Positions 28,239 through 38,264 of a DNA stretch of 64,000 nt are shown in pieces. The DNA is taken from assembly GCA_029851125.1 (NCBI GenBank), contig CP100319.1, positions 280,794-344,793 on the forward strand. Reading direction: 5' to 3'. Every line of letters starts with the position of its first letter. Position 1 is the stretch's first letter. Below the pieces are notes generated by a model that did not search any database, was not told the origin of the DNA, and worked only from the letters and a program-made list of their open reading frames with translations. The translations under genes were made by a program, and so were the position numbers. Origin of the DNA: Candidatus Bostrichicola ureolyticus. Its GTDB lineage: Bacteria; Bacteroidota; Bacteroidia; Flavobacteriales; Blattabacteriaceae.

Positions 28239-29990
28239 ATGAATAGTATAAAATGTATAAAATCAGTTTTAAAAGATATTAAATTTATAGATACGCGGGA
28301 ATTAGAAATTCAATATACTGACAAAAAATATAAAGGATATGTTACATTAATTATATTTCCATTATTAAAGATTATTAAAAAACCTTTGAAAGAAATTGGA
28401 CAAGAGTTAGGCAATAACATAAAAAAAAAATTATCATTTATTAAATCATTTAATGTTATTAATGGATTTTTAAATTTAGAATTTAAAGATGAGTATTATT
28501 TGGAATTATTATTAATAATAAAACAAGGATTATTTCAAATAAATAAAAAAAAAAAACAATTATTAATGATAGAATATTCTTCACCTAATACTAATAAGCC
28601 TTTACACTTAGGACATATTCGTAATTGTATATTAGGCCAATCAATTGCCAATATATTTGATACTCTAGGATACAAAGTAATCAGAACCCAACTTATTAAC
28701 GATAGGGGAATACATATTTGTAAATCTATGGTTGCTTGGAAAAAATTGGGTAAAGGAAAAACTCCACAAAATACAAATATAAAAGGAGATCATTTTGTTG
28801 GTAAATATTATGTAGAATTTGAAAATTTGAAACGTAAAGAAATTGAAACATTATTATCATTAGGATATAATCATAATGAAGCTGAAGAAAAATCTAAAAT
28901 AATGCAATCTGTCCGTGAAACTTTACGTAAATGGGAAAATGGTGACCATTATACTATTGAAATTTGGAATAAATTGAACAAATGGGTTTATGAAGGGTTT
29001 GAAGAAACCTATCGTAGATTAGGAATTACTTTTGATGAAGTTCAATATGAAAGTAATACTTATATTTTAGGAAAAAAAATTATAAAAGAAGGTATTCGAA
29101 AAGGTATTTTTTATAAAAAAGATGATGGTTCTGTATGGATTGATTTTAAAAATAAAACATTAAATAAAAAATTACTGTTACGATCTGATGGCACTTCAGT
29201 ATATCTTACTCAAGATATTGGAACAGCTGTAGAACGTTTTAGAAAATATCCTATAGATAAATTAATTTATACTGTAGGTGAAGAACAAAATTATCATTTT
29301 AAAATTTTATTTATTATTTTAAATCGTTTAGGGTATCCATGGGCTAAAAAACTTTTCCATCTTTCATATGGTATGGTAAATTTACCTTATGGAAAAATGA
29401 AATCAAGAGAAGGGACTGTTGTAGATGCAGATGACTTAATGAGCAAAATGCATCATACAGCTATGAATATTACTAAACAACTAGGAAAATTTAAAAATTG
29501 TTCAAAACAAGAAGAATATCAATTATTTGAAAAAATTGGTATTGCTGCTTTAAAATATTATATACTTAAAGTTAATCCTAAGAAAAGTATTATATTCGAT
29601 CCTATGGAGTCTATTGATTTTAAAGGATGTACTGGTCCATATATTCAATATACTTACGCACGTATTTGCTCATTAAAAATAAAAATCCAAAATAATAAAA
29701 ATTATAGTAAATCTATATCATTAAATATATATGAACGTACTATTATTAAAACGTTGGAACAGTATATTTCAATTATTAAAAGTGTAGCAAATAATTTAGA
29801 TCCTTCTATTTTAGCAAATTATATATATAATTTATCGAAAAAATTCAATGATTTTTATCAAAATATTAAGGTTATTAATGAAATAAATGAAGATAAAAAA
29901 TATTTTCGTATTAATTTATCATCAATTGTAGGAGATATTTTAAAACATGGTATGGAATTATTAGGAATTTCAATGCTTGAACGTATGTAA
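28239..29990 (+). CDS. argS: Arginyl-tRNA synthetase
   Basis: Class I aminoacyl-tRNA synthetase, 583 residues. The HIGH-type motif is PLHLGHIRN, and the KMSK-equivalent loop appears as GKMKSREGTVV, as in other ArgRS. The C-terminal anticodon-binding domain is present (FKGCTGPYIQYTYARICSL). Starts 14 bases after the peroxiredoxin. Confidence 0.96.
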   Translation: MNSIKCIKSVLKDIKFIDTRELEIQYTDKKYKGYVTLIIFPLLKIIKKPLKEIGQELGNNIKKKLSFIKSFNVINGFLNLEFKDEYYLELLLIIKQGLFQINKKKKQLLMIEYSSPNTNKPLHLGHIRNCILGQSIANIFDTLGYKVIRTQLINDRGIHICKSMVAWKKLGKGKTPQNTNIKGDHFVGKYYVEFENLKRKEIETLLSLGYNHNEAEEKSKIMQSVRETLRKWENGDHYTIEIWNKLNKWVYEGFEETYRRLGITFDEVQYESNTYILGKKIIKEGIRKGIFYKKDDGSVWIDFKNKTLNKKLLLRSDGTSVYLTQDIGTAVERFRKYPIDKLIYTVGEEQNYHFKILFIILNRLGYPWAKKLFHLSYGMVNLPYGKMKSREGTVVDADDLMSKMHHTAMNITKQLGKFKNCSKQEEYQLFEKIGIAALKYYILKVNPKKSIIFDPMESIDFKGCTGPYIQYTYARICSLKIKIQNNKNYSKSISLNIYERTIIKTLEQYISIIKSVANNLDPSILANYIYNLSKKFNDFYQNIKVINEINEDKKYFRINLSSIVGDILKHGMELLGISMLERM

Positions 29991-30010
29991 CACAAAAATA
30001 AATAAATAAT

Positions 30011-31327
30011 ATGTTTAACATTTTACAAAAAAAATTAAATAAAGCTTTTGAATTGTTAAAGGGAAAAAAAATAATAAATGAAGAAAATATTACAAACACA
30101 CTTAAAGAAATACATAATGCTTTAATTTATGCTGATGTTAACTATCACATAGCAAAAGATTTTATTAAAAAAATAAAAAATAAAGTCATATATTCTACTA
30201 ATATAATTGATTATAGAACCTATTTAATAAAAATTGTTTATAGTGAATTAACTAATTTAATGGGTGGAAATAATGTAGATATTAATTTGTTAGAAAATCC
30301 TAATATCATTCTTATAGTGGGTTTACAAGGTAGTGGTAAAACTACTTTTTCAGTTAAACTTGCTAGATTTTTAAAAATAAAAAAACATAAGAATCCTTTG
30401 CTAGTGGCAGCAGATGTTTACCGTCCAGCAGCTATTAATCAAATAAATATTTTAGGTACAAAAGTTAATGTTCCAGTTTTTTCTATTAAAAATAACAAAG
30501 ATCCCGTAGATATAATTATAAAATCTATTGAACAAGCAAAAGTTAATAATAATAATGTTATTATTATTGATACAGCTGGTCGTTTATCTGTTAATAAATT
30601 TATGATGAATGAAATAAAAAATATTTACAATTCAATAAAACCAACAGAGACTTTATTTATAATTGATGCTATGATGGGTCAAGATGCTATTAATATAGCT
30701 AAATCATTTAATAATGAGATTAATTTGGATGGAGTAGTTTTAACTAAATTAGATAGTGATGCTAGGGGTGGAGCTGCTTTAACTGTTTGTAGTGTTATTA
30801 ATAAACCTATTAAATTTATTAGTACTGGTGAAAATATGGAATCTATAAGCGTTTTCTATCCTAATAGGATGGCTAGTCGTATTTTAGGTATGGGTGATAT
30901 TGTTTCTTTAGTAGAAAAAGTTAAAGAGCAATTTGATGAAACACAAGTTAAAAATATACAAGAAAAAATAGAACAAAGTACATTTAATTTTAATGATTTT
31001 TTAGAGCATATTAAAAAAATAAAAAAAATGGGCAATATAAAAGATATCATAGATATGATACCTTGTCCTACTACTAATATTAATATAGAAAATTTTAGTA
31101 AAATAGAAGCAATTATTTATTCAATGACACCTCTGGAACGTAAACAACCTTTAATTTTAAATAAAAGTAGAAAAATACGTATTGCTAAAGGATCTGGTAC
31201 TTCACTTGAAGATATTAATAATATTATTTCTAAATTTTCATATATTAGTAATATGCTTAAACCCCTGAAAAATATTTCAATAAAAGATGCTTTATCAATG
31301 ATAAAATCAAAATTTTATAATCAATAA
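30011..31327 (+). CDS. ffh: Signal recognition particle protein Ffh
   Basis: GTPase of SRP that binds signal sequences and SRP RNA (16963-17063). 438 residues. NG domain: GLQGSGKTT (G1), DTAGR (G3), TKLDSDARGG (G4). The M domain is recognisable by MASRILGMGDI, a GKG-type RNA-binding stretch (RKIRIAKGSGTS) and Met-containing helices, although Met is rather sparse, perhaps from Ile/Lys bias. Two bases separate it from the glycerol facilitator gene. Confidence 0.96.
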   Translation: MFNILQKKLNKAFELLKGKKIINEENITNTLKEIHNALIYADVNYHIAKDFIKKIKNKVIYSTNIIDYRTYLIKIVYSELTNLMGGNNVDINLLENPNIILIVGLQGSGKTTFSVKLARFLKIKKHKNPLLVAADVYRPAAINQINILGTKVNVPVFSIKNNKDPVDIIIKSIEQAKVNNNNVIIIDTAGRLSVNKFMMNEIKNIYNSIKPTETLFIIDAMMGQDAINIAKSFNNEINLDGVVLTKLDSDARGGAALTVCSVINKPIKFISTGENMESISVFYPNRMASRILGMGDIVSLVEKVKEQFDETQVKNIQEKIEQSTFNFNDFLEHIKKIKKMGNIKDIIDMIPCPTTNINIENFSKIEAIIYSMTPLERKQPLILNKSRKIRIAKGSGTSLEDINNIISKFSYISNMLKPLKNISIKDALSMIKSKFYNQ

Positions 31328-31328
31328 A

Positions 31329-32018
31329 ATGACAGAATTTTACGCAGAACTAATTGGTACAATATTCCTAATTTTATTAGGAAATGGAGTGGTAGCTAAT
31401 GTAGTTTTGTCTAAAACTAAAGGAAATAATTCTGGATGGATTGTAATAACAACCGGTTGGGCATTAGCAGTTTTTGTAAGTATTGTAATTACCAGTAAAT
31501 ATAGTAGTGGAGTCCATTTAAATCCTGTAATAACTATTGGTTTAGCTTTGATAAAAAAAGTTGAATGGATAAAAGTTCCTCTATTAATATTAGCTCAATT
31601 TATTGGATCTATGATAGGAGCATTTTTAGTATGGTTAATTTATAAAGATCATTTTTTGATAACTAAAGATCCTTTAGTTAAACTATCGGTTTTTAATACA
31701 ATTCCAGCTATAAAAAATCCTCTATTAAATATTACAAGTGAAATTATAGCTACTTTTATGTTAATGTTTTTCATTTTTAATTTTACAGACTCTAAAGATG
31801 CACTACCAATATCTTTTTTAATTTGGAGTATAGGTCTATCTTTAGGAGGTACAACAGGTAGCGAAATTAATCCTGCTCGTGATTTGGGGCCAAGACTAAT
31901 GCATTTTATTTTACCTATTCCTGGAAAAGGATCAAGCGATTGGGAATATGCCTGGATACCTGTTGTAGGACCAATAATAGGTACTATAATTGCTTATATT
32001 TTATATTGTTTGTTATGA
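31329..32018 (+). CDS. glpF: Aquaporin / glycerol uptake facilitator (MIP family)
   Basis: Six-helix channel in the inner membrane; 229 residues. The two half-helix motifs are HLNPVITIG (NPV instead of the usual NPA) and EINPARDLGPR (canonical NPAR). The second motif with Asp after Arg (NPARDLGPR) is typical of glycerol-permeating members. It ends with TGA within the ATGA that starts thrS. Glycerol import would feed phospholipid or carbon metabolism in a host cell. Distinguishing water from glycerol selectivity is not possible from sequence alone. Confidence 0.9.
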   Translation: MTEFYAELIGTIFLILLGNGVVANVVLSKTKGNNSGWIVITTGWALAVFVSIVITSKYSSGVHLNPVITIGLALIKKVEWIKVPLLILAQFIGSMIGAFLVWLIYKDHFLITKDPLVKLSVFNTIPAIKNPLLNITSEIIATFMLMFFIFNFTDSKDALPISFLIWSIGLSLGGTTGSEINPARDLGPRLMHFILPIPGKGSSDWEYAWIPVVGPIIGTIIAYILYCLL

Positions 32019-33934
32019 TATATATAACATTAGTTGATAATACAGTTAAAGAATACAAAGTAGGAGTAACACCAATTGAAGTTGCTAAAGATATTTTTTG
32101 TAAAAAAAAAATAGATAAATTATTATCTGCTAGTATTAATGATAATCAAATAGAATTAAATACTCCAATATATGCAAATGCAAAATTATGTTTTTATACT
32201 TGGGAAGATGAATTAGGTAAAAAAGCATTTTGGCATTCTTCTGCTCATTTATTGGCTCAAGCTATTTTAGAATTATATCCACAAGTTAAGCTTACTATTG
32301 GACCAGCTATTAATAATGGATTTTACTATGATATAGATTTTGTAAATACATCATTTACTAAAAAAGATTTCTCTATTGTAGAGAAAATAATGATTAAAAA
32401 TGCTAAAAAAGCTTCACAATTTAAAGTATATAATATTTCTAAAATAGAAGCTTTATCTTATTATAAAGATAATATATATAAAACTGAATTAATAAAAAAT
32501 ATTAAAGATAAAGATCTTACTTTTTGTAAGCACGATAATTTTATTGATCTTTGTAAAGGAGGTCACATTCCACATACAGCATTTATAAAATATATAAAAT
32601 TAATAAATATTTCAGGAGTATATTGGCGTGGTAATAAAAATAATAAACAATTAACACGTATTTATGGAATTTCATTCCCTAATGAATATTATTTCAATAA
32701 ATATTTATCTAATATTTCTGAATATCAGAAACGTGATCATAGAAAAATAGGAAAAAAATTGGAAATTTTTACATTTTCTAAACGTGTAGGATCAGGATTA
32801 CCTTTGTGGTTACCTAAAGGAACTTTGTTGCGTAAACTTTTAGAAGAGTTTTTAACAAAACTTCAACAAAAAATAGGTTATGAAATGGTGATAACCCCGC
32901 ATATTGGGCATAAAGATTTATATACTACTTCTGGACATTGGGATAAATATATGGAAAATAGTTTTAAATCTATTCTAACTCCTAATAGTGAAGAGGAATT
33001 TATTTTAAAACCAATGAATTGTCCTCATCATTGTGAAATTTACCGTTCACATCAATTGTCTTATAAAGATTTACCAAAACGTTTTGCAGAATTTGGTACT
33101 GTATATCGTTATGAGCATAGTGGAGAACTTCACGGACTAACACGTGTACGAAGTTTCACACAAGACGATGCTCATATTTTTTGTACTTCTGATCAATTAT
33201 TAAATGAATTTAAATTGGTTATTGATTTAGTTATTTATATATTAAATTCTTTAGGATTTAAAGACTATACTGCCCAAATTTCGTTAAGAGATTATAATAA
33301 CACTTCAAAATATATTGGTACTAATGAAAATTGGAAAAAATCAGAAGAATATATAATTCAAGCCACTAAAGAAAAAGATTTAAAAACAAAATTAGTTTAT
33401 GGTGAAGCAGCTTTTTATGGTCCAAAACTTGATTTTATTGTAAAAGATGCCTTAGGACGTAATTGGCAATTAGGAACAATTCAAGTAGATTATAATATGC
33501 CTATACGTTTTGATCTTAATTATAAAGGAAATGATAATAAATTACATAGACCAATAATGATTCACCGTGCTCCTTTTGGATCTTTAGAACGTTTTATTGC
33601 AATTCTTATTGAACATACTGGAGGTGATTTTCCATTATGGTTAGCTCCTTATCAAGGAGTTATTCTTACTATAAGTAAAAAATATTTAGTATATGCTAAA
33701 AAAATATTTAATATATTAAGTTCAAATATAAGATTGTTAATGGATGATAGAAATGAAAAAATAGGTAAAAAGATACTAGATGCAGAAATTAGTAAAATTC
33801 CTATTATGATTATAATAGGACATAAAGAAGAAAAAAATAAATCAATTTCTCTACGACGGAGAGGATCAAATAATTTTGAAGAAATTCAAATAGAAAAATT
33901 TTTGAAAATTATAAAAAAAGAATTAACTTTTTAA
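32015..33934 (+). CDS. thrS: Threonyl-tRNA synthetase
   Basis: Class II synthetase, 639 residues. The start is taken at ATG 32015, in the ATGA overlap with glpF, because the upstream extension has no family counterpart. N-terminal TGS domain, editing-domain HXXXH in HSSAHLLAQ with CKGGH, zinc ligands in MNCPHHC, and class II motifs (RFAEFGTVYRYEHSG; GSLERFIAILIEH). Followed immediately by infC-rpmI-rplT, the conserved thrS-IF3-L35-L20 cluster. Confidence 0.97.
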   Translation: MIYITLVDNTVKEYKVGVTPIEVAKDIFCKKKIDKLLSASINDNQIELNTPIYANAKLCFYTWEDELGKKAFWHSSAHLLAQAILELYPQVKLTIGPAINNGFYYDIDFVNTSFTKKDFSIVEKIMIKNAKKASQFKVYNISKIEALSYYKDNIYKTELIKNIKDKDLTFCKHDNFIDLCKGGHIPHTAFIKYIKLINISGVYWRGNKNNKQLTRIYGISFPNEYYFNKYLSNISEYQKRDHRKIGKKLEIFTFSKRVGSGLPLWLPKGTLLRKLLEEFLTKLQQKIGYEMVITPHIGHKDLYTTSGHWDKYMENSFKSILTPNSEEEFILKPMNCPHHCEIYRSHQLSYKDLPKRFAEFGTVYRYEHSGELHGLTRVRSFTQDDAHIFCTSDQLLNEFKLVIDLVIYILNSLGFKDYTAQISLRDYNNTSKYIGTNENWKKSEEYIIQATKEKDLKTKLVYGEAAFYGPKLDFIVKDALGRNWQLGTIQVDYNMPIRFDLNYKGNDNKLHRPIMIHRAPFGSLERFIAILIEHTGGDFPLWLAPYQGVILTISKKYLVYAKKIFNILSSNIRLLMDDRNEKIGKKILDAEISKIPIMIIIGHKEEKNKSISLRRRGSNNFEEIQIEKFLKIIKKELTF

Positions 33935-33954
33935 ATAGTTAAAAACATTTTAAT

Positions 33955-34500
33955 ATTATAAATATAAAAGATAAATATTATCGTATAAATGAATATATAG
34001 TTGCTACTAAAGTACGTTTAGTTGGAGAAAATGTAAAAATAGGTATTTATACATTAAAAAATGCACTTAAAATGGCTAAATATAATGAACTAGATTTAGT
34101 AGAAATTAATTCTAAAACTGATCCACCTATATGTAAAATACTTGAATATAAAAAGTTTTTATACGAACAAAAAAAGAAACAAAAATTAATTAAATTAAAA
34201 CAAGATAAAGTTATTATAAAAGAAATACGTCTTGGGCCACAAACAAATATTCATGATATTGAATTTAAAATAAAAAATGCTAAAAAATTTTTAAAAGATA
34301 AAGAAAAAGTTAAAATATCTATTTTTTTTAAAGGACGTTCTATAATGTATAAAGATCATGGAAAAGTTCTTTTATTTAAATTTGCAGATGCACTAAATCT
34401 TTATGGAAAAGTAGAAAAAATGCCAATAATGGATGGAAAAAAAATGTATATGATTATATCACCAATAAAATATTCAAAACATGACAAAATTGAAAAGTAA
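33955..34500 (+). CDS. infC: Translation initiation factor IF-3 (probable AUU start)
   Basis: Prevents premature subunit joining and proofreads start codons. The conserved protein begins well before the first ATG (34072): the frame from 33955 encodes [23 protein letters not shown], the typical IF-3 N-terminal domain, and an in-frame TAA at 33940 bounds it. No ATG, GTG or TTG occurs between these, so the start is probably ATT 33955 (ATA 33958 also possible). AUU starts on infC are known in other bacteria as the basis of IF-3 autoregulation. About 181 residues. The 3' end overlaps rpmI by 20 bases. Confidence 0.9.
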   Translation: MINIKDKYYRINEYIVATKVRLVGENVKIGIYTLKNALKMAKYNELDLVEINSKTDPPICKILEYKKFLYEQKKKQKLIKLKQDKVIIKEIRLGPQTNIHDIEFKIKNAKKFLKDKEKVKISIFFKGRSIMYKDHGKVLLFKFADALNLYGKVEKMPIMDGKKMYMIISPIKYSKHDKIEK

Positions 34501-34675
34501 ATCTGGATCAAAAAAAAGATTTAAAATTACTGCTAGTGGTCTTATTAAAAGAAAACATGCATTTAAAAATCATATTCTGACTAAAAAATCTACCAAAAAA
34601 AAACGATATTTAACTAAATATGCTATAATAACAAAAGCAGATATTAAAAATATAAAAAAACAATTATTATTATAA
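34481..34675 (+). CDS. rpmI: Ribosomal protein L35
   Basis: 64 residues, [20 protein letters not shown] at the start and [18 protein letters not shown] in the middle, the L35 family pattern. It begins inside the end of infC (20-base overlap, different frame) and ends 1 base before rplT. Confidence 0.96.
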   Translation: MTKLKSKSGSKKRFKITASGLIKRKHAFKNHILTKKSTKKKRYLTKYAIITKADIKNIKKQLLL

Positions 34676-34676
34676 T

Positions 34677-35024
34677 ATGCCAAGATCTGTAAATTCAGTA
34701 GCTTCAAAACGCAAAAGAAAAAAAATACTTAAAAATGCTAAAGGTTATTATGGAGTAGGAAGTAAAGTATATACAATAGCTAAAAATAGAGTTGAAAAAG
34801 CATTTCAGCATGCTTATATTGGTCGGAAACAAAAAAAAAGAATATTTCGTTCTTTATGGATTCAAAGAATAAATGCAGTAGTTAGAACATTTGGAATGTC
34901 ATATTCAAAATTTATAGATTTATTATATAATAAAAATATCAATCTTAACCGCAAGGTTATTGCGGATTTAGCAATGAACAATCCTAATATTTTAAAAAAA
35001 ATTATTATAGAATATATTCTATAA
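34677..35024 (+). CDS. rplT: Ribosomal protein L20
   Basis: Early 50S assembly protein; 115 residues. [26 protein letters not shown] and [18 protein letters not shown]...[11 protein letters not shown] are diagnostic. In some bacteria L20 represses infC-rpmI-rplT; not assessable here. The last 6 bases overlap the convergent def gene. Confidence 0.97.
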   Translation: MPRSVNSVASKRKRKKILKNAKGYYGVGSKVYTIAKNRVEKAFQHAYIGRKQKKRIFRSLWIQRINAVVRTFGMSYSKFIDLLYNKNINLNRKVIADLAMNNPNILKKIIIEYIL

Positions 35025-35528
35025 ATATAATTTATTTAATTTATTATAAATATTTTTTTTTTTACCAGTAGATAAACGATCAATAAAAAGTTTTCCATAA
35101 AGATGATCATATTCATGTTGTACAATTCTTGCTGGTAATCCATTTAATATTTCTGTATGTCTATTCCAATATTCATCATAATATCTTATCAAGATGTGAG
35201 ATTCTCTTTTGACTAATTCAATAATATTGGGTATACTAAGACAACCTTCTTTAAAAATTGATTTTGGACCATAACTTTTTATTATTTTAGCGTTAATAAA
35301 AACTTTCTTATACTTAGAAATCTTATACTTAGAATTATTAGAATAATCTATAATAAATAATTTTATATTTTGTCCAATTTGAGGTGCTGCTAATCCTATT
35401 CCTTCTACATTATACATCGTTTCAAACATATTTGAAATCAATAAATTAAGTTTAGGAAAAGAATCAGAAATGTTAACACATTTTTTTCTTAGAATAGAAT
35501 TACCATAAATTATTATAGGTAATATCAT
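35019..35528 (-). CDS. def: Peptide deformylase
   Basis: Removes the N-formyl group from nascent proteins, acting before Map (76-846). 169 residues with all three motifs: [17 protein letters not shown] (Cys ligand) and QHEYDHLYG (HEXXH). 3' end overlaps rplT; 5' end overlaps the ruvX stop by 4 bases. Confidence 0.96.
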   Translation of the reverse strand: MILPIIIYGNSILRKKCVNISDSFPKLNLLISNMFETMYNVEGIGLAAPQIGQNIKLFIIDYSNNSKYKISKYKKVFINAKIIKSYGPKSIFKEGCLSIPNIIELVKRESHILIRYYDEYWNRHTEILNGLPARIVQHEYDHLYGKLFIDRLSTGKKKNIYNKLNKLYL

Positions 35529-35947
35529 AATAAATTATCTTTTTGCAAAAGATAAGATTGTAGAATTAAAGTAGCACTAATTTTATTTATTAATGTTTTA
35601 TTTTTTCTTTTTTTTTTATTTAATCCTCCTTCTATCATATATTGTTTTGCTAATTTAGAAGTAAAACGTTCATCTATACGTTTTATAATAATATGATTAT
35701 ATTTTTGATTTATTAATTTAATAAATTGTCTAATATCTATTTCAATAGGTGCATATTTACCATTTAATTGCTTAGGTAATCCTATAACAATTTTTTTTAT
35801 TTCTTCTTTATAAAGATATTCTTTTATAAATAACATTAATTTTTCTGTATTTATAGTTTCTAATCCATAAGCTATTATTTCTAGAGGATCAGTAATTGCA
35901 ATACCTGTTCTTTTGCGGCCATAATCTATACCTAGTATTTTTGACAT
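35525..35947 (-). CDS. ruvX: YqgF/RuvX-type RNase H-fold nuclease
   Basis: 140 residues. GIDYGRKRTGIAITDP carries the first catalytic Asp of the YqgF fold, VIGLPKQLNG the second strand and RIDERFTSKLAKQYM the third motif. Described in other bacteria as a putative Holliday-junction resolvase and as acting in pre-16S rRNA 5' maturation; the latter would suit this ribosome-heavy gene set. Coupled to def by a 4-base overlap; divergent from dapD. Confidence 0.92.
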   Translation of the reverse strand: MSKILGIDYGRKRTGIAITDPLEIIAYGLETINTEKLMLFIKEYLYKEEIKKIVIGLPKQLNGKYAPIEIDIRQFIKLINQKYNHIIIKRIDERFTSKLAKQYMIEGGLNKKKRKNKTLINKISATLILQSYLLQKDNLL

Positions 35948-35999
35948 ATGTTGAAATATTACTATAAATTGTATAAAATATGTAAAAATATAATAAACT

Positions 36000-36818
36000 A
36001 TGGATAAATATAAAACAACAATAGAAAAAGTTTGGCACTATAAACAAAATTGGAAAATTACCGAAATAAAAAATATTATTTTTGATGTTATAAAACAACT
36101 TGATAACGGTACACTTAGGATAGCTACATATGATAAAAATGATAAAAAATGGATAATAAATGAATGGATTAAAAAAACAATTCTTATGTATTTTTCAATC
36201 AAAGAAATGGAACTTCTAGAAGTAGGTCCATTCGAATTTTATGACAAAATTCCCTTAAAAAATTCTTATGACGAAAAAAAAGTTCGTGTAGTTCCTCCTG
36301 CTATAGCTAGATATGGATCTTATATTTCTCCTGGTTCTGTTTTAATGCCTTCTTATGTTAATATTGGTGCTTATATAGGGACTAATAGTATGATAGATAC
36401 GTGGGCTACAGTAGGTAGTTGTGCGCAAATTGGATCTAATGTCCATATAAGTGGAGGTGTTGGGATAGGTGGGGTTTTAGAACCTTTACAATCTGCACCT
36501 GTTATTATTGAAGATAATGTTTTTATTGGATCTAGATGTATTTTAGTTGAAGGCGTTTATATAGAAGAAGAAGCTGTTTTAGGCGCTAATGTAGTTTTAA
36601 CAGCATCAACTAAAATTATAGATGTTACTGGTAACAATCCTATTGAAATAAAAGGTAGAGTACCAAAACGTTCAGTAGTAATACCAGGATCATATTCTAA
36701 AGAATATCCTGCTGGACGATATAATGTTCAATGTGCTTTAATAATTGGAAAACGTAAGGAAAGTACAAATAAAAAAACATCACTTAATGAAGTTTTACGA
36801 GAACATAATATTATTTAA
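36000..36818 (+). CDS. dapD: Tetrahydrodipicolinate N-succinyltransferase
   Basis: Uses succinyl-CoA in the succinylase branch to diaminopimelate and lysine. 272 residues. The left-handed beta-helix hexapeptides are apparent (NIGAYIGTNSMIDTWATVGSCAQIG; VHISGGVGIGGVLEPLQ), with the conserved PPAIARYGSYI at the domain junction. Retention fits synthesis of lysine for the host and/or meso-DAP for peptidoglycan. SucD in this window shows succinyl-CoA metabolism is present. Confidence 0.96.
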   Translation: MDKYKTTIEKVWHYKQNWKITEIKNIIFDVIKQLDNGTLRIATYDKNDKKWIINEWIKKTILMYFSIKEMELLEVGPFEFYDKIPLKNSYDEKKVRVVPPAIARYGSYISPGSVLMPSYVNIGAYIGTNSMIDTWATVGSCAQIGSNVHISGGVGIGGVLEPLQSAPVIIEDNVFIGSRCILVEGVYIEEEAVLGANVVLTASTKIIDVTGNNPIEIKGRVPKRSVVIPGSYSKEYPAGRYNVQCALIIGKRKESTNKKTSLNEVLREHNII

Positions 36819-36831
36819 GTTTAACATAATA

Positions 36832-38244
36832 ATGTTAAATAATATATTTAATAAAAAAATATTTAAGATAATAAGTAAATCTTCTAAAGAAATTAAACAA
36901 GATTCTTATATTGTAGGAGGTTACGTACGAGATTTTTTATTGGGTAAGCAATCTCAAGATATTGATATTGTAACTACAGGAAGTGGTATTCATTTAGCAG
37001 AGCAAGTATCTAAAAATATTGAAAAAAAACCTAAAGTAAATTTTTTCAAAAAATTTGGTACTGCTATGTTGATATACGAAAATGATAAAGTAGAATTTGT
37101 AGGAGCTAGAAAAGAATCATATAATATTAATAGTCGAAATCCTCTAATAGAAAAAGGTTTACTTATAGACGATCAAAATAGAAGAGATTTTACTATTAAT
37201 TCTATAGCTATTAGTCTTAATAATAATGATTACGGAAGGTTAATAGATCCTTTAATGGGAAAAGATGATTTAAAAAAAAAAATTATACGGACTACTAGAG
37301 ATCCCAATATAACTTATTATGATGATCCTCTAAGAATGATGCGTGCTATACGTTTGGCTACACAATTAAAATTTAAAATTGAAGATTTATCTTATGAATT
37401 TATAAAAAAAAATAAAGAAAGAATACATATTGTATCTATAGAACGTATTATGGATGAATTTAATAAAATACTTTCTTGTGAAAAACCATCTATAGGTATT
37501 AATTTACTTTATGATTCTGGGTTATTGAATATTATATTACCTGAATTGACAGCACTGAAAGGAATAGAAGAAAAAGATGGTTACACACATAAAGATAATT
37601 TTATTCATACTATTGAAGTAATAGATAATATTAGCAAAAAAACAAATTATCTTTGGCTAAGATGGGCAGCATTACTTCATGATATTGGAAAAACTAATAC
37701 TAAAAAATATTTGTCAGGTATTGGCTGGACGTTTCGTTCACATGAAGTTTTAGGTTCTAAAATGATACCGTATATATTTAGACGTCTTAAACTTCCTATG
37801 GGAGTTACAATGCGATATATTCAAAAAATAATACGATATAGTTCACGTCCAATTGCATTAATAAGTGATAAAACTACTGATTCTGCTATACGTAGATTAT
37901 TATTTGATTTAGGAAATGATATTGAAGATTTAATAATGTTATGCGAAGCAGATATTACAACAAAAAATTTATCAAAAAAACAACAATACAAAAGTAATTT
38001 TAATTTAGTAAGTACTAAACTTAAGCAAATTGAAAAAAAAGATAAAATACGTAATTGGCAACATCCTATATCAGGAGAATGTATTATGAATACTTTTAAT
38101 TTAAAACCTTGTAAACAAGTAGGTATTATAAAAAATGCTATAAAAGAAGCTATTTTAGAAGGAGAAATAAATAATGAAAAAAATGATGCTTATATATTAA
38201 TGTTAAAAAAAGGAAAAGAATTAGGATTAAAAACAAATAAATAA
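36832..38244 (+). CDS. cca: CCA-adding tRNA nucleotidyltransferase with HD domain
   Basis: Adds CCA to tRNA 3' ends; the one tRNA here (53437-53510) does not encode CCA, so this enzyme is needed. 470 residues from ATG 36832; an upstream in-frame ATG at 36745 lies inside dapD. Nucleotidyltransferase motif GGYVRDFLLGKQSQDIDIV, RRDFTINSIA, and an HD domain (HTIEVIDNI...LLHDIGK). A poly(A) polymerase role cannot be excluded by sequence, but the RRDFTIN motif pattern suits tRNA. Confidence 0.93.
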   Translation: MLNNIFNKKIFKIISKSSKEIKQDSYIVGGYVRDFLLGKQSQDIDIVTTGSGIHLAEQVSKNIEKKPKVNFFKKFGTAMLIYENDKVEFVGARKESYNINSRNPLIEKGLLIDDQNRRDFTINSIAISLNNNDYGRLIDPLMGKDDLKKKIIRTTRDPNITYYDDPLRMMRAIRLATQLKFKIEDLSYEFIKKNKERIHIVSIERIMDEFNKILSCEKPSIGINLLYDSGLLNIILPELTALKGIEEKDGYTHKDNFIHTIEVIDNISKKTNYLWLRWAALLHDIGKTNTKKYLSGIGWTFRSHEVLGSKMIPYIFRRLKLPMGVTMRYIQKIIRYSSRPIALISDKTTDSAIRRLLFDLGNDIEDLIMLCEADITTKNLSKKQQYKSNFNLVSTKLKQIEKKDKIRNWQHPISGECIMNTFNLKPCKQVGIIKNAIKEAILEGEINNEKNDAYILMLKKGKELGLKTNK

Positions 38245-38262
38245 ATAAATAAATAAATAAAT
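38235..38262. repeat. AAAT microsatellite at the cca stop
   Basis: Seven perfect AAAT units spanning the end of cca and the leader of nrnA. The cca TAA lies inside it. Length changes here would not disturb cca because each phase soon gives a TAA. Confidence 0.9.
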
Positions 38263-38264
38263 AT

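Noticed and set aside
34072..34500. infC starting at ATG 34072 (142 residues)
   Set aside because: This would delete most of the conserved IF-3 N-terminal domain that is plainly encoded upstream in the same frame.
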